From Amycolatopsis sp. 2-15 (lineage in GTDB: Bacteria > Actinomycetota > Actinomycetes > Mycobacteriales > Pseudonocardiaceae): DNA of 64,000 nucleotides. Of the stretch, positions 53,170 to 63,565 are shown one piece after another; the stretch's first letter is position 1; each line of letters opens with the position of its first letter. The DNA lies in assembly GCF_030285625.1 (NCBI RefSeq), contig NZ_CP127294.1:7906001-7970000 (forward strand). Reading direction: 5' to 3'. The notes below the pieces were generated by a model. The model had not been told where the DNA came from and ran no database searches. It saw only the letters and a list, made by a program, of their open reading frames with translations. The translations under genes were made by a program, and so were the position numbers.

Positions 53170-54368
53170 CGCACACCTGGCGAAACGAGTGCCGAGAGGG
53201 TCCCGTCGAGCGCCTTGACCCGGGCCTGCGCCCGCTCGCGGTCGGCCCGCATGATGTCCGCCGCGGCCGACGCCAGCACCCGGCCGGTCGCCACGATGTC
53301 CATCTTGCTGGCCTCGCTGATCGGATCGAGCCACTCCGCGGGCACCACGTCGGCGCCGCGGAGCGCCGCGCAGATCGCCCCGGCCATGGCGGCGATCGAG
53401 TCCGCGTCTCGGCCGTAGTTCACGGCCGCGAGCACGGCGCCGCGGAAGTCGCCGCGGTGTGCGAGCACGAAGGCCAGCGCCGCGGGCAGCTCCTCGATGG
53501 ACTTGGTACGCGACGGGCGCCGCGCGTCCATCGACATCTGCCGGTACTCCGGGCCGACCGAGTCGAACGGCGCCACGACTTCCCGCACTCGACGGGCCAG
53601 CGCGCGTTCCTCGTCGTCGGTCTTCGGCGCTGCGGCCGTCGAACCGAAGGCGGCCACGACCGCGCGAAGCGCTTCCGCGGTGCCGTCGTGCGCGAGGTCC
53701 AGCGCCGCCGCCGTGACGTCGTCGAGGGTTGCGCCCGGGGCGGCCGCGGCCGCGACCATGGCCGCCAGCACGCCGGCCGCCTCGCGCCCGTAACTCGCCT
53801 GGTGCGCGCCGGTGAGGTCGATCGCCTCGGCGTAGGCGGCGCGGGGATCACCCGCGTTGACCACGCCGACGGGCGCGATGTACATCGCCGCACCGCAGTT
53901 GACGACGTTGCCCACGCCCGCTTCACGCGGGTCGACGTGTCCGTAGTGCAGCCGCGCGACGATCCACTTCTCCGCCAGGAACACGCGTTGCAGCAGCAGT
54001 GCCGCGGATTCGAGCTCCGGCACCCACCGCGGCTCGCCGATCATCAGCGGCACGAGGTCCTCGGCCACCGCGAACGCGTCGAGGTGGTCGCGGCGCTTCG
54101 CGTACACCTCCACGAGCGCTTGCGTCATGAGGGTGTCGTCGGTGATGTGCCCGTCGCCCTTGTGGTACGGCGCGATGGGACGCGCGTCGCGCCAGTTCGG
54201 GTACCAGGGCCCGACGATGCCGGTCACACGGCCGCCGTGGCGTTCTTCGATCTGCTCGGGGGTCCACCCTTCGACAGCACCGCCGAGGGCGTCGCCCACG
54301 GCCGAGCCGGTGATCACCGCGACCGCCCGGTCTTCCAGCCAGGTCAAGAGAATCCGCTCCAGTCCCAC
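53166..54368 (-). CDS. ADP-ribosylglycohydrolase-family protein, TDDT type
   Basis: A 400-residue DraG/ARH-family hydrolase: ITGSAVGDALGGAVEGWTPE at the start, GHITDDTLMTQALVEVY with the metal-binding TDDT at 76-79, VNCGAAMYIAPVGVVNAGDP, and NYGRDADSIAAMAGAICAAL with the second Asp pair. Dinuclear Mg hydrolases of this type cut ribosyl bonds. GTG 54368 lacks a clear ribosome site; a TTG at residue 9 with GGAG upstream is an alternative. It lies 18 bp after the sugar-binding protein and is coupled to the second, divergent paralogue. Confidence 0.85.
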   Translation of the reverse strand: MGLERILLTWLEDRAVAVITGSAVGDALGGAVEGWTPEQIEERHGGRVTGIVGPWYPNWRDARPIAPYHKGDGHITDDTLMTQALVEVYAKRRDHLDAFAVAEDLVPLMIGEPRWVPELESAALLLQRVFLAEKWIVARLHYGHVDPREAGVGNVVNCGAAMYIAPVGVVNAGDPRAAYAEAIDLTGAHQASYGREAAGVLAAMVAAAAAPGATLDDVTAAALDLAHDGTAEALRAVVAAFGSTAAAPKTDDEERALARRVREVVAPFDSVGPEYRQMSMDARRPSRTKSIEELPAALAFVLAHRGDFRGAVLAAVNYGRDADSIAAMAGAICAALRGADVVPAEWLDPISEASKMDIVATGRVLASAAADIMRADRERAQARVKALDGTLSALVSPGVR

Positions 54369-54386
54369 TCAGTGTTGTGGTTGAGG

Positions 54387-55664
54387 TCAGTTGGTGGTGA
54401 CGCTCTTCCAGCCGTTCTGCAGCTGGGTCGTCAAGCCGTTGGCGTCGATCTTCTGGGCCAGGAACTGCTGGTACGCCGGGGTGGCGATGGTGTCCTTCCA
54501 CTGCGGGTACTTGCTCGCGAACAGGTACGGCGCGGAGGTGATGTACTGGCCCGAGGAGAGGATCTGGTCCCAGCCGGTCTTGCCGGCGAGCTTCGTGGCC
54601 AGCGCCTGGCGCGCGGAGTTCGTGGGCGGGATCAGCGCGTCGGCCTCGTTCATGGCCGCCAGGTTGTCGGTGTTGGTGAAGTAGTCGATGAACTCGGCGG
54701 CTTCCTTGACGTGCGCCGAGTCCTTGTTCACCGACAGCGTCTGCGGGCTCGCGGCCTGCGCGGGACCGGCGGGGCCGGCCAGCGGCGGCAGCACGACCCA
54801 GTCGAAGCCCTTCGGCGCGTCCTTCGCGATGTTGGCCGCCTGGTAGGAACCCTGCACGGTCATCGCGGTCTGGCCCGCGTAGAACGGCGCGAGCGCCTTC
54901 GAACCCGACTGCGTGAGCGTGACCGGCAGGATCGAGTGGTCCTGGTACGCCATCTCGTCGACGAGCTTCGGCAGCGCCGTCTCGCCCTCGCCCACCGTCA
55001 GGTTCGCCTGGTCACCGGTGCCCTGGAAGTACTTGCCGCCGAAGCCGGGGGCCAGCGCGACGAACGCCGCCGTCGGGCTCGACAGGCCCCAGCCCAGACC
55101 GTAGGTGGAGCCCTTGGTCGTGGCCTTGGAGATCTGGCGCAGCTGGTCCCACGTCATGGTCTTGCCGGTCGGCACGGCGACGCCGGCCTGTTGCAGCAGC
55201 TTCTTGTTCGCGAAGACCACATAGGACTGGACCTCGGTCGGGAACGCGACGACCTTGCCGCCGAACGTCACCGAGTCCAGCACGCCCTTCTGGAAGTCGG
55301 CGCGCTTGGCTTGCGACAGGTACGGCGTGAGGTCGGCGAGGTAGTCGTCCTCCGCGAACGGCTCGATGCCCGCCGCCTCGTAGTGCACGATGTCCGGTGC
55401 GGTACCGGCGTTGAACTGGGTGATCAGCTTGTCGTAGACGCTGTCCCAGCCGGCCTGCACGATCTTGACCTGCACCTCGGGGTGCGCGGTGTTCCAGGCG
55501 CCGACGATCTTCTGCGTCTGGGCGATCGCGGCCGGCTGGTCGGACAGGGACTGGAACGTGAGGGTGACGGGACCACTCGCGTCACCACTGCCGCCGCCGC
55601 ACGCGGCGACGAGCAGGGCGGTGGCCATCAGGCTGGCCGCGGCCAGCAGGCGTCGTGTCTTCAT
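54387..55664 (-). CDS. ABC transporter sugar-binding lipoprotein
   Basis: A 425-residue extracellular solute-binding protein (MalE/UgpB family). It starts with a lipoprotein signal: LLAAASLMATALLVAACGGG, lipobox LVAAC. Mature segments are TLTFQSLSDQPAAIAQTQKI, VQAGWDSVYDKLITQFNAGT, PDIVHYEAAG and FPTEVQSYVVFANKKLLQQA, all typical. It would be anchored outside the membrane and deliver a sugar or glycoside to the permeases. ATG 55664 is preceded by AAAGGT. The ligand is not predictable from sequence. Confidence 0.9.
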   Translation of the reverse strand: MKTRRLLAAASLMATALLVAACGGGSGDASGPVTLTFQSLSDQPAAIAQTQKIVGAWNTAHPEVQVKIVQAGWDSVYDKLITQFNAGTAPDIVHYEAAGIEPFAEDDYLADLTPYLSQAKRADFQKGVLDSVTFGGKVVAFPTEVQSYVVFANKKLLQQAGVAVPTGKTMTWDQLRQISKATTKGSTYGLGWGLSSPTAAFVALAPGFGGKYFQGTGDQANLTVGEGETALPKLVDEMAYQDHSILPVTLTQSGSKALAPFYAGQTAMTVQGSYQAANIAKDAPKGFDWVVLPPLAGPAGPAQAASPQTLSVNKDSAHVKEAAEFIDYFTNTDNLAAMNEADALIPPTNSARQALATKLAGKTGWDQILSSGQYITSAPYLFASKYPQWKDTIATPAYQQFLAQKIDANGLTTQLQNGWKSVTTN

Positions 55665-55750
55665 CGACCGACCTTTCGGGGATTTCTGTTGGGGGTTCAA
55701 GGGGTTGGGAGTCTCGGAGCCGGGCGTTTCGGAGCTGGGACCGTGCGGGA

Positions 55751-56578
55751 TCATCCCTTCACCGCCCCGGCCATGAGCCCGCCGGTGAGCTTCTTCCGCA
55801 GGATGCTGAAGAAGACGATGCTGGGGATCGCGGCGAGCACGGCCCCGGCGGCGAGCGGCCCGAGGGCGGTTCTGCCCTCGCCGCCCACGAACGTGTTCAA
55901 GGTGATGGGCAGGGTGTAGTTCTCCGGCGACTGCAGCAGCACCAGCGCGAAGAAGAATTCGTTCCACGACGACACGAAGCTGAACATCGCCGTCGCGACC
56001 ACGCCGGGGGCCAGCAGCGGAAAGACGATCGTGCGCAGCACGGTGAACCGGCTCGCACCGTCCATCGCGCCCGCTTCTTCGAGCTCCGTGGGGATCGCGG
56101 CCACGTACCCCTGCAGCATCCACAACGCGAACGGCAGCATGTACGTGGTGTGCACGAGCGTGAGCCCGACGAGGTTGTCGGCCAGCCCGAGCGTCCGCAG
56201 GATCAGGAACAGCGGCAGGATGATCAGCACCACCGGGAAGACCTGGCTCACCAGGATCCAGCCGACGCCGGCGGCGCGGACCTTGCCCTTGAGCCGGGCC
56301 AGCACGTAGGACGCCGGCACGGAGATGATGATCGACAGCACGGTCGAGGCCAGCGCCACGAGCAGGCTGTTCCACGCCGAGTGCAGAAGTCCTTGGCGCG
56401 TCAGGGCTTCGGTGTAGTTCTCCCAGTGCCACTCCTGCGGCAGCAGGTTGACCGTGAGCGAGTTGAGCTCACCCGAGGACTTCACCGAGGCCGACATCAG
56501 CCACAGCAGGGGGAACCCGAGGAACAGGATGTACAGCGCCAGGGCCACGTACTGGGCCGGACGAACGAGCAAGCGCAT
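55751..56578 (-). CDS. carbohydrate ABC transporter permease (MalG type)
   Basis: A 275-residue inner-membrane permease with six helices. The cytoplasmic EAA loop is TELEEAGAMDGASRFTVLRT, and LGFPLLWLMSASVKSSGEL marks the MalG N terminus. It pairs with the MalF-type protein whose gene ends three bases upstream. No ATPase gene is present in the operon, so a shared MsiK-type ATPase is likely, as in many actinobacterial sugar transporters. Confidence 0.9.
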   Translation of the reverse strand: MRLLVRPAQYVALALYILFLGFPLLWLMSASVKSSGELNSLTVNLLPQEWHWENYTEALTRQGLLHSAWNSLLVALASTVLSIIISVPASYVLARLKGKVRAAGVGWILVSQVFPVVLIILPLFLILRTLGLADNLVGLTLVHTTYMLPFALWMLQGYVAAIPTELEEAGAMDGASRFTVLRTIVFPLLAPGVVATAMFSFVSSWNEFFFALVLLQSPENYTLPITLNTFVGGEGRTALGPLAAGAVLAAIPSIVFFSILRKKLTGGLMAGAVKG

Positions 56579-56581
56579 GGC

Positions 56582-57553
56582 TCAGCGCCCCTTTTCCGCG
56601 CGGTCTTCGGTGCGGAACTGCGACCGCAGGTACACGGCGAGGATCAGCACCACCACGATCACGACGACGAGTCCCATCGCCGCGGCGTAGCCGATCTCGC
56701 GGTTCTTGAAGGCTTCCAGGTAGATGAACAGCACCGGGACCATCGTCTTGCCGCCCGGCCCACCGGCGGTGAGCACGTAGACCAGCGAGAACGAGTTGAA
56801 GTTCCAGATGAAGTTGAGCGAGGTGATCGACGTGACGATCGGGCGCATCGCCGGCCACGTCACGGCCGTGAACTTCCGCCACGCGCCCGCGCCGTCGACC
56901 GCCGCGGCCTCCAGCAGCTCGCCGGGGATCTGCTGCAGCCCAGCCAGGAGCGTCACCGTGGTCTGCGGCATCCCGACCCACACGCCGACGACGATCACCG
57001 CCGGCAGCGCCGTGGAGAAGTCGCCGAGCCAGTTGATGTCGCTCGGCAGCCCCACCGCGCCGAGGAACGCGTTGAGCGGCCCGCCGTTCGCGGAGTAGAT
57101 CATCTGCCACATGATCGCGACGACCACGGGCGGCATCGCCCACGGCACGAGCGCGAGCACCCGGGTCAGCCCCTGCAGTTTCAGGCCCGAGTTGAGCAGC
57201 AGTGCCAGGCCCATCGCCGCCGCGAGCTGCAGCAGCGTCACGCCGACGGTCCAGATCATGCCGATCCGCAGCGAGTCCCAGAACAACGCGTTGCCGCCGA
57301 GGCGCGCGAAGTTGTCGAGGCCGGCGAAGCTGTAGTCGGGGTGGCGCACGAGCCGGGCGTTGGTGAACGCGAGGAACACGCCGACCACGAGCGGAGCCAC
57401 GCTCAGCACCAGGATCGGGATCAGCGACGGCAGCACCAGCGCGATCGCCTCGCGCCGGCGTGTGCGCGCCATCGGCTTCACGCGCTTGTTGGGGCGCGGA
57501 GCCGGGGGCTGCGCGGTACGGCGCTTCGGCTCGGTCAGGGACGGGGTCGTCAT
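56582..57553 (-). CDS. sugar ABC transporter permease (MalF type)
   Basis: A 323-residue permease with six helices after a basic N-terminal tail. The EAA loop is GELLEAAAVDGAGAWRKFTA and the MalF-type start is LVLPSLIPILVLSVAPLVVG. It forms the translocation channel with the MalG-type partner. It lies 145 bp after the LacI gene; that gap holds the palindrome CGGTGATCACCG (57573-57584) and no gene. Confidence 0.9.
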   Translation of the reverse strand: MTTPSLTEPKRRTAQPPAPRPNKRVKPMARTRRREAIALVLPSLIPILVLSVAPLVVGVFLAFTNARLVRHPDYSFAGLDNFARLGGNALFWDSLRIGMIWTVGVTLLQLAAAMGLALLLNSGLKLQGLTRVLALVPWAMPPVVVAIMWQMIYSANGGPLNAFLGAVGLPSDINWLGDFSTALPAVIVVGVWVGMPQTTVTLLAGLQQIPGELLEAAAVDGAGAWRKFTAVTWPAMRPIVTSITSLNFIWNFNSFSLVYVLTAGGPGGKTMVPVLFIYLEAFKNREIGYAAAMGLVVVIVVVLILAVYLRSQFRTEDRAEKGR

Positions 57554-57698
57554 CGGTCACCTCGCTCGGTCCCGGTGATCACCGTGGGCACGGTGGGCAC
57601 GCTCGGGTCGGTTGGCTCGGGCGCCGGCCGTGAGGGCCGTTCGCCCGCTGAGCACCCGCCGTCGGCCGGGCGTTTTCGCATGTTCACAAGCCGCACTG

Positions 57699-58739
57699 TC
57701 ATCGCTCACCCCGTTCGGTGGCCGTGGTGGTGGATTCGCGCACCACGAGCTCCGCGCCCACCGACACCTGCTGGGCCGGCTGGTCGGGGTCGTCGGCGAG
57801 CTGCAGCATCAGCCGGGCAGCGGCGCGCCCGCGCTCGGTCGAGCCGAGGGACACGCTGGTGAGGCTGGGCTGGAAGACGCGGCCGATCTCGGTGTCGTCC
57901 ATGCCGGTCACGGCGACGTCCTCGGGCACGGACAGGCCCAGCTCGCGCACGGCGCGGATGGCGCCGATGGCGAGCAGGTCGTTGGCCGCGACGAGGGCGT
58001 CCAGCCGCGGTGCGCCCTCGGGCCCGCGCGCCAGGATCCGGCGGGCGGCCTCGAGGCCGGCGCCGACGGTGAAGTCCTCGGCGGTCTCGCGCTCGATGCG
58101 CTCGGCCGTGAGGTCGCCGGCGTTGACCGCGGCGTCGAAACCACGCTGGCGCGAAGCACCCGGTGTGGTGTCGACGGGACCGTTGAGGAAACCGATGCGG
58201 CGGCGGCCGATGGCGTGCAGGTGGCGCACCGCCTCGCCGATCCCGCCCGCCGAGTCGGTGGACACGGAGCTGATGCCGCGGTCGTCCATCGCGCGCCCGA
58301 TCACCACAACGGGCACCGGGGCCTGCTGGATCTCGGTGATCAGGCCGTCGTCGGTACGCAGCGGGCTCACGATCATGCCGTCCACGAAGCCGCTGCCCAG
58401 GCTGCGCACCAGCTCGATAGTCGAGTCGGAGGTGTCCCCTGTCGACATGACGACCACGCGGTAGCCGTGGGGCGCCAGCACCTCGTGGATCGCCCGCATC
58501 ATCTCCACGTAGACCGGGTTGCCGATGTCCGCCACCGCGAACGCGACCTGGAACGTCTTCTTCATCCGCAGCGACCGGCCGATCGCGTCGGCGCTGTACC
58601 CGAGCTCCTCGGCGGCGGCCCGGACACGCTCGACCATCGCCTTGCTCGCACCCACCCCGTGCAGCGCACGGGAGGTCGAGGCCAGGGACACCCCGGCGCG
58701 CTCGGCCACCTGGATCAGCGTGGCCCGTGTTGACGTCAT
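57699..58739 (-). CDS. LacI-family transcriptional regulator
   Basis: A 346-residue LacI/GalR repressor. The N-terminal helix-turn-helix with hinge is TLIQVAERAGVSLASTSRAL and LGYSADAIGRSLRMKKTFQV. The periplasmic-binding-protein-like sensor domain follows (VAFAVADIGNPVYVEMMRAI, DGMIVSPLRTDDG, GFLNGPVDTTPGASRQRGFD, VAVTGMDDTEIGRVFQPSLT). It heads the transport and hydrolase operon, and two perfect 16-bp operators lie just upstream. An imported sugar or its derivative is the expected inducer. Confidence 0.9.
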   Translation of the reverse strand: MTSTRATLIQVAERAGVSLASTSRALHGVGASKAMVERVRAAAEELGYSADAIGRSLRMKKTFQVAFAVADIGNPVYVEMMRAIHEVLAPHGYRVVVMSTGDTSDSTIELVRSLGSGFVDGMIVSPLRTDDGLITEIQQAPVPVVVIGRAMDDRGISSVSTDSAGGIGEAVRHLHAIGRRRIGFLNGPVDTTPGASRQRGFDAAVNAGDLTAERIERETAEDFTVGAGLEAARRILARGPEGAPRLDALVAANDLLAIGAIRAVRELGLSVPEDVAVTGMDDTEIGRVFQPSLTSVSLGSTERGRAAARLMLQLADDPDQPAQQVSVGAELVVRESTTTATERGER

Positions 58740-58780
58740 CGTCGCTCAAACCTCGGTAGTGGTCTGTGTCGGGTCGCGAT

Positions 58781-58796
58781 TTGGAAACGTTTCCAA
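58781..58796. promoter_or_regulatory. LacI-type operator 1
   Basis: TTGGAAACGTTTCCAA is a perfect 16-bp palindrome with the central CG typical of LacI-family sites, 41 bp upstream of the LacI start. An identical copy is at 58813-58828, 32 bp away centre to centre (three helical turns), with GATCGCGATC, another palindrome, between them. Confidence 0.85.
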
Positions 58797-58812
58797 GATC
58801 GCGATCCCTGTG

Positions 58813-58828
58813 TTGGAAACGTTTCCAA
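58813..58828. promoter_or_regulatory. LacI-type operator 2
   Basis: This is the second exact TTGGAAACGTTTCCAA. On the minus strand TATCGT-like sequence lies just upstream of it, so the pair probably flanks or covers the operon promoter and supports autoregulation by the adjacent LacI protein. Confidence 0.85.
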
Positions 58829-58905
58829 CGGGATTAATCACGATAGTGCACCCCTCGGAGCCACCGTGTCAACCAGCGGTACACCACATCGTGATCCGGG
58901 TATGA

Positions 58906-58941
58906 GAGAGGGGCGGAGACCCGCAGGTCCCCGCCCCTCTC
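58906..58941 (-). terminator. katG terminator hairpin
   Basis: GAGAGGGGCGG (58906-58916) pairs with CCGCCCCTCTC (58931-58941). The inner GACC/GGTC continues the stem around a short loop with one mismatch. It lies 33 bp beyond the katG stop and insulates the LacI operon. Confidence 0.85.
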
Positions 58942-58973
58942 AGCCCGGGCCCGGCCCGGATATCACGTCACGC

Positions 58974-61656
<2,683 letters not shown>

Positions 61657-61671
61657 GCCTGGCAGTGTGCC

Positions 61672-61698
61672 GCAGCTTCTGGAATCAATCAAGAATGA
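61672..61698 (-). promoter_or_regulatory. furA promoter / FurA box
   Basis: On the minus strand TCTTGATTGATTCCAGAAGC lies directly upstream of the furA start. It closely resembles the conserved AT-rich TTGACT-ATTCCAGAA element that serves as promoter and FurA operator upstream of mycobacterial furA-katG. The remaining 61700-61837 shows no gene. Confidence 0.65.
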
Positions 61699-61837
61699 CC
61701 CGCCGTCGTGAGCCTGCCGGATGACCCGCTCCCACCGTCACACGCTGCGGGGCCGCCGTAAACTTACAGTCACGGAAACTTCGCGCGAACCCCGAGTGCG
61801 GGCGGAGGTTTCCGCCGTCGGCGGCCACTCCGGACGT

Positions 61838-62656
61838 TCAGGTACCGGTGCTCGGGCGGCGCGAAGTCCGTGCCGGTTTCGTACCCACCGGGCTTTTCAC
61901 GGCCGCGTTTTTCACTCCTGTGGTCTGGGGTGCGGTGTCCTTCACCGCCGGACGCCGGGTGCGCGCGAAGCTGCCCAGGCCCGACTCCAGCAGCCGGGCG
62001 GCGCGGAGCACGTCGGTGGTCACGGCGCCGCGGATCCGGGCCGGGGTGCGGCCCGCGTCCACGTGCTTGGCGAGGCTGGCGAACTGCACGCGCCACAGTC
62101 CGGCGAGCGCGGTCGCGGCGAGCTGCGGCTCCGGGTCGGCGGTGGCCAGGCCCGCGCGCGCGGCCAGCAGCCGCGCGGCGCCGTCGGCGAGCTCGTCGAA
62201 CAGGTCGCGCTGGTAGGCGGCCAGCGTCGGCGTGGAGCGGATCAGCTCACCGTAGCGGCGCAACCCCGCCCCCGCGGCGCGGCGGTCGCGCTGGTCCTCC
62301 AGCCAGCCCGTGACCGCGGCCAGCTCGCCGGCGAGGATGCGCAGCACGGCTTCGACGGGCGTGCGGGCCGGGTCGCCGAGCTCGACGCGCAGCCCGGCGA
62401 GGGTCGCGTCGGGCTGGCCGAGGACGAGGGACTCCTTGGCGGGGAAGTAGTTGAAGACGGTCTTCTCCGACACGGCAGCGGCCCGCGCGACGTCGGCAAC
62501 ACGCACGGCGTCGAAGCCGCGCGCCAGGAAGAGCTCCGTGGCGGTGTTGACGAGCAGGCGCCGGGTCTCGCGCTTCTTGCGCTCGCGCAGGCCCTCCGCG
62601 GGAACCTCGTCCCGCGGGGTCCGCAACGCCGCCCAGTCGACCCGCCGTCCGCCCAC
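61838..62656 (-). CDS. TetR-family transcriptional regulator
   Basis: A 272-residue TetR protein. The DNA-binding domain is ETRRLLVNTATELFLARGFD and VARAAAVSEKTVFNYFPAKE. It has an N-terminal extension of about 25 residues and a basic, Lys/Thr/Pro-rich C-terminal tail of about 45 residues beyond the usual length. The exact start among several GTGs is uncertain. It follows the methyltransferase gene by 40 bp on the same strand. The FNYFP helix resembles regulators of efflux pumps. The ligand is unknown. Confidence 0.8.
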   Translation of the reverse strand: MGGRRVDWAALRTPRDEVPAEGLRERKKRETRRLLVNTATELFLARGFDAVRVADVARAAAVSEKTVFNYFPAKESLVLGQPDATLAGLRVELGDPARTPVEAVLRILAGELAAVTGWLEDQRDRRAAGAGLRRYGELIRSTPTLAAYQRDLFDELADGAARLLAARAGLATADPEPQLAATALAGLWRVQFASLAKHVDAGRTPARIRGAVTTDVLRAARLLESGLGSFARTRRPAVKDTAPQTTGVKNAAVKSPVGTKPARTSRRPSTGT

Positions 62657-62696
62657 GAAACCGAGAATAGCTTGAGTCCACGGGATTTCCGGCGGG

Positions 62697-63488
62697 TCAG
62701 CGGTGCGGCACGCTGCCCCGCACGGCCCACGCCCGCGCCGTGAGGGTGATCGTGCCGTCGGCGGCGATCGGCAGCCGGGCGCGCAGGAGGTCGCGCAGAG
62801 CGCGGCGGTGCTCTTCGGGCAGCCGCACGGCGTAGGCGGGTGCCGGGCCCTGCCCGCCGAGGAACGGCAGCCAGTAGTCGTCGAAGCCGGCGAACGCGGT
62901 GCGCACGCCGATCGCGCGCACCACCACGCCGGTCAGGCCCGCGTCCGTCCACAGTCGACTCAGCGGATCCGGGTGGCACAAGGGAAAGCGGCGGCCTTCG
63001 TCGAGGTCCGCGACCACCGGGTCAAGCTCGGCAGCGGCGTCCCAGAACCAGCGCATCAGCTCCATGCCCTCGGCGTAGTCCCACACGTACGCGGTCACCG
63101 CTCCCCCGGGCTTCACGGCTCGGACCCACTCGGCGACCGCCCGGTGCGGGTCGGGCACGAAGTTGAGCGCCAGCCCGCTCACGGCGGCGTCGAACGCGGC
63201 GTCGCGCACGGGCAGGGCTTGCGCGTCGGCGACCACGAAGGCCGCCCGCGGGTCGGCGGCCAGCCGGCGGGCATGGGCGACGAACGGCGCCGCCTGGTCG
63301 ACACCGAGGACGCCGGCGGGATCAGCCGTGGCCAGCACCGCCGACGTGAGCGCGCCAGTGCCGCAGCCGACGTCGAGCCAGCGCGCCCCGGGCGGCACGA
63401 CCGTGCCGTCGAGGAAGGCCGCGGCGACGCGGCGGCTCCACCGGCCGACGTACCGCTCGTAGGCCTCGCCCGACGACCAGTCGCTCAT
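62697..63488 (-). CDS. class I SAM-dependent methyltransferase
   Basis: A 263-residue methyltransferase (Methyltransf_11/UbiE-like): GEAYERYVGRWSRRVAAAFL, motif I WLDVGCGTGALTSAVL near residue 38, VLGVDQAAPFVAHARRLAAD, FVVADAQALPVRDAAFDAAV and GGAVTAYVWDYAEGMELMRW. The acceptor could be a lipid, quinone or natural product. It is the first gene of a two-gene unit with the TetR downstream. Confidence 0.9.
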   Translation of the reverse strand: MSDWSSGEAYERYVGRWSRRVAAAFLDGTVVPPGARWLDVGCGTGALTSAVLATADPAGVLGVDQAAPFVAHARRLAADPRAAFVVADAQALPVRDAAFDAAVSGLALNFVPDPHRAVAEWVRAVKPGGAVTAYVWDYAEGMELMRWFWDAAAELDPVVADLDEGRRFPLCHPDPLSRLWTDAGLTGVVVRAIGVRTAFAGFDDYWLPFLGGQGPAPAYAVRLPEEHRRALRDLLRARLPIAADGTITLTARAWAVRGSVPHR

Positions 63489-63565
63489 CGCCCGAACCTA
63501 CGCCTCCGGCCGGGCGTCGGCGCCCGGGCGAACCGCGTGCCACGGCTCGCCCGGGACGACGGGGC

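Noticed and set aside
51823..54368. ADP-ribosylglycohydrolases as part of a toxin-antitoxin or phage-defence module
   Set aside because: There is no DarT-, ART- or macrodomain-like gene next to them. They are embedded in a LacI/ABC-sugar/PfkB operon, which points to catabolism.
57573..57584. CGGTGATCACCG as an extra operator between LacI and permease genes
   Set aside because: It is a perfect palindrome but single, short and in an operon-internal gap, with no promoter elements found around it, so it is noted but not called.
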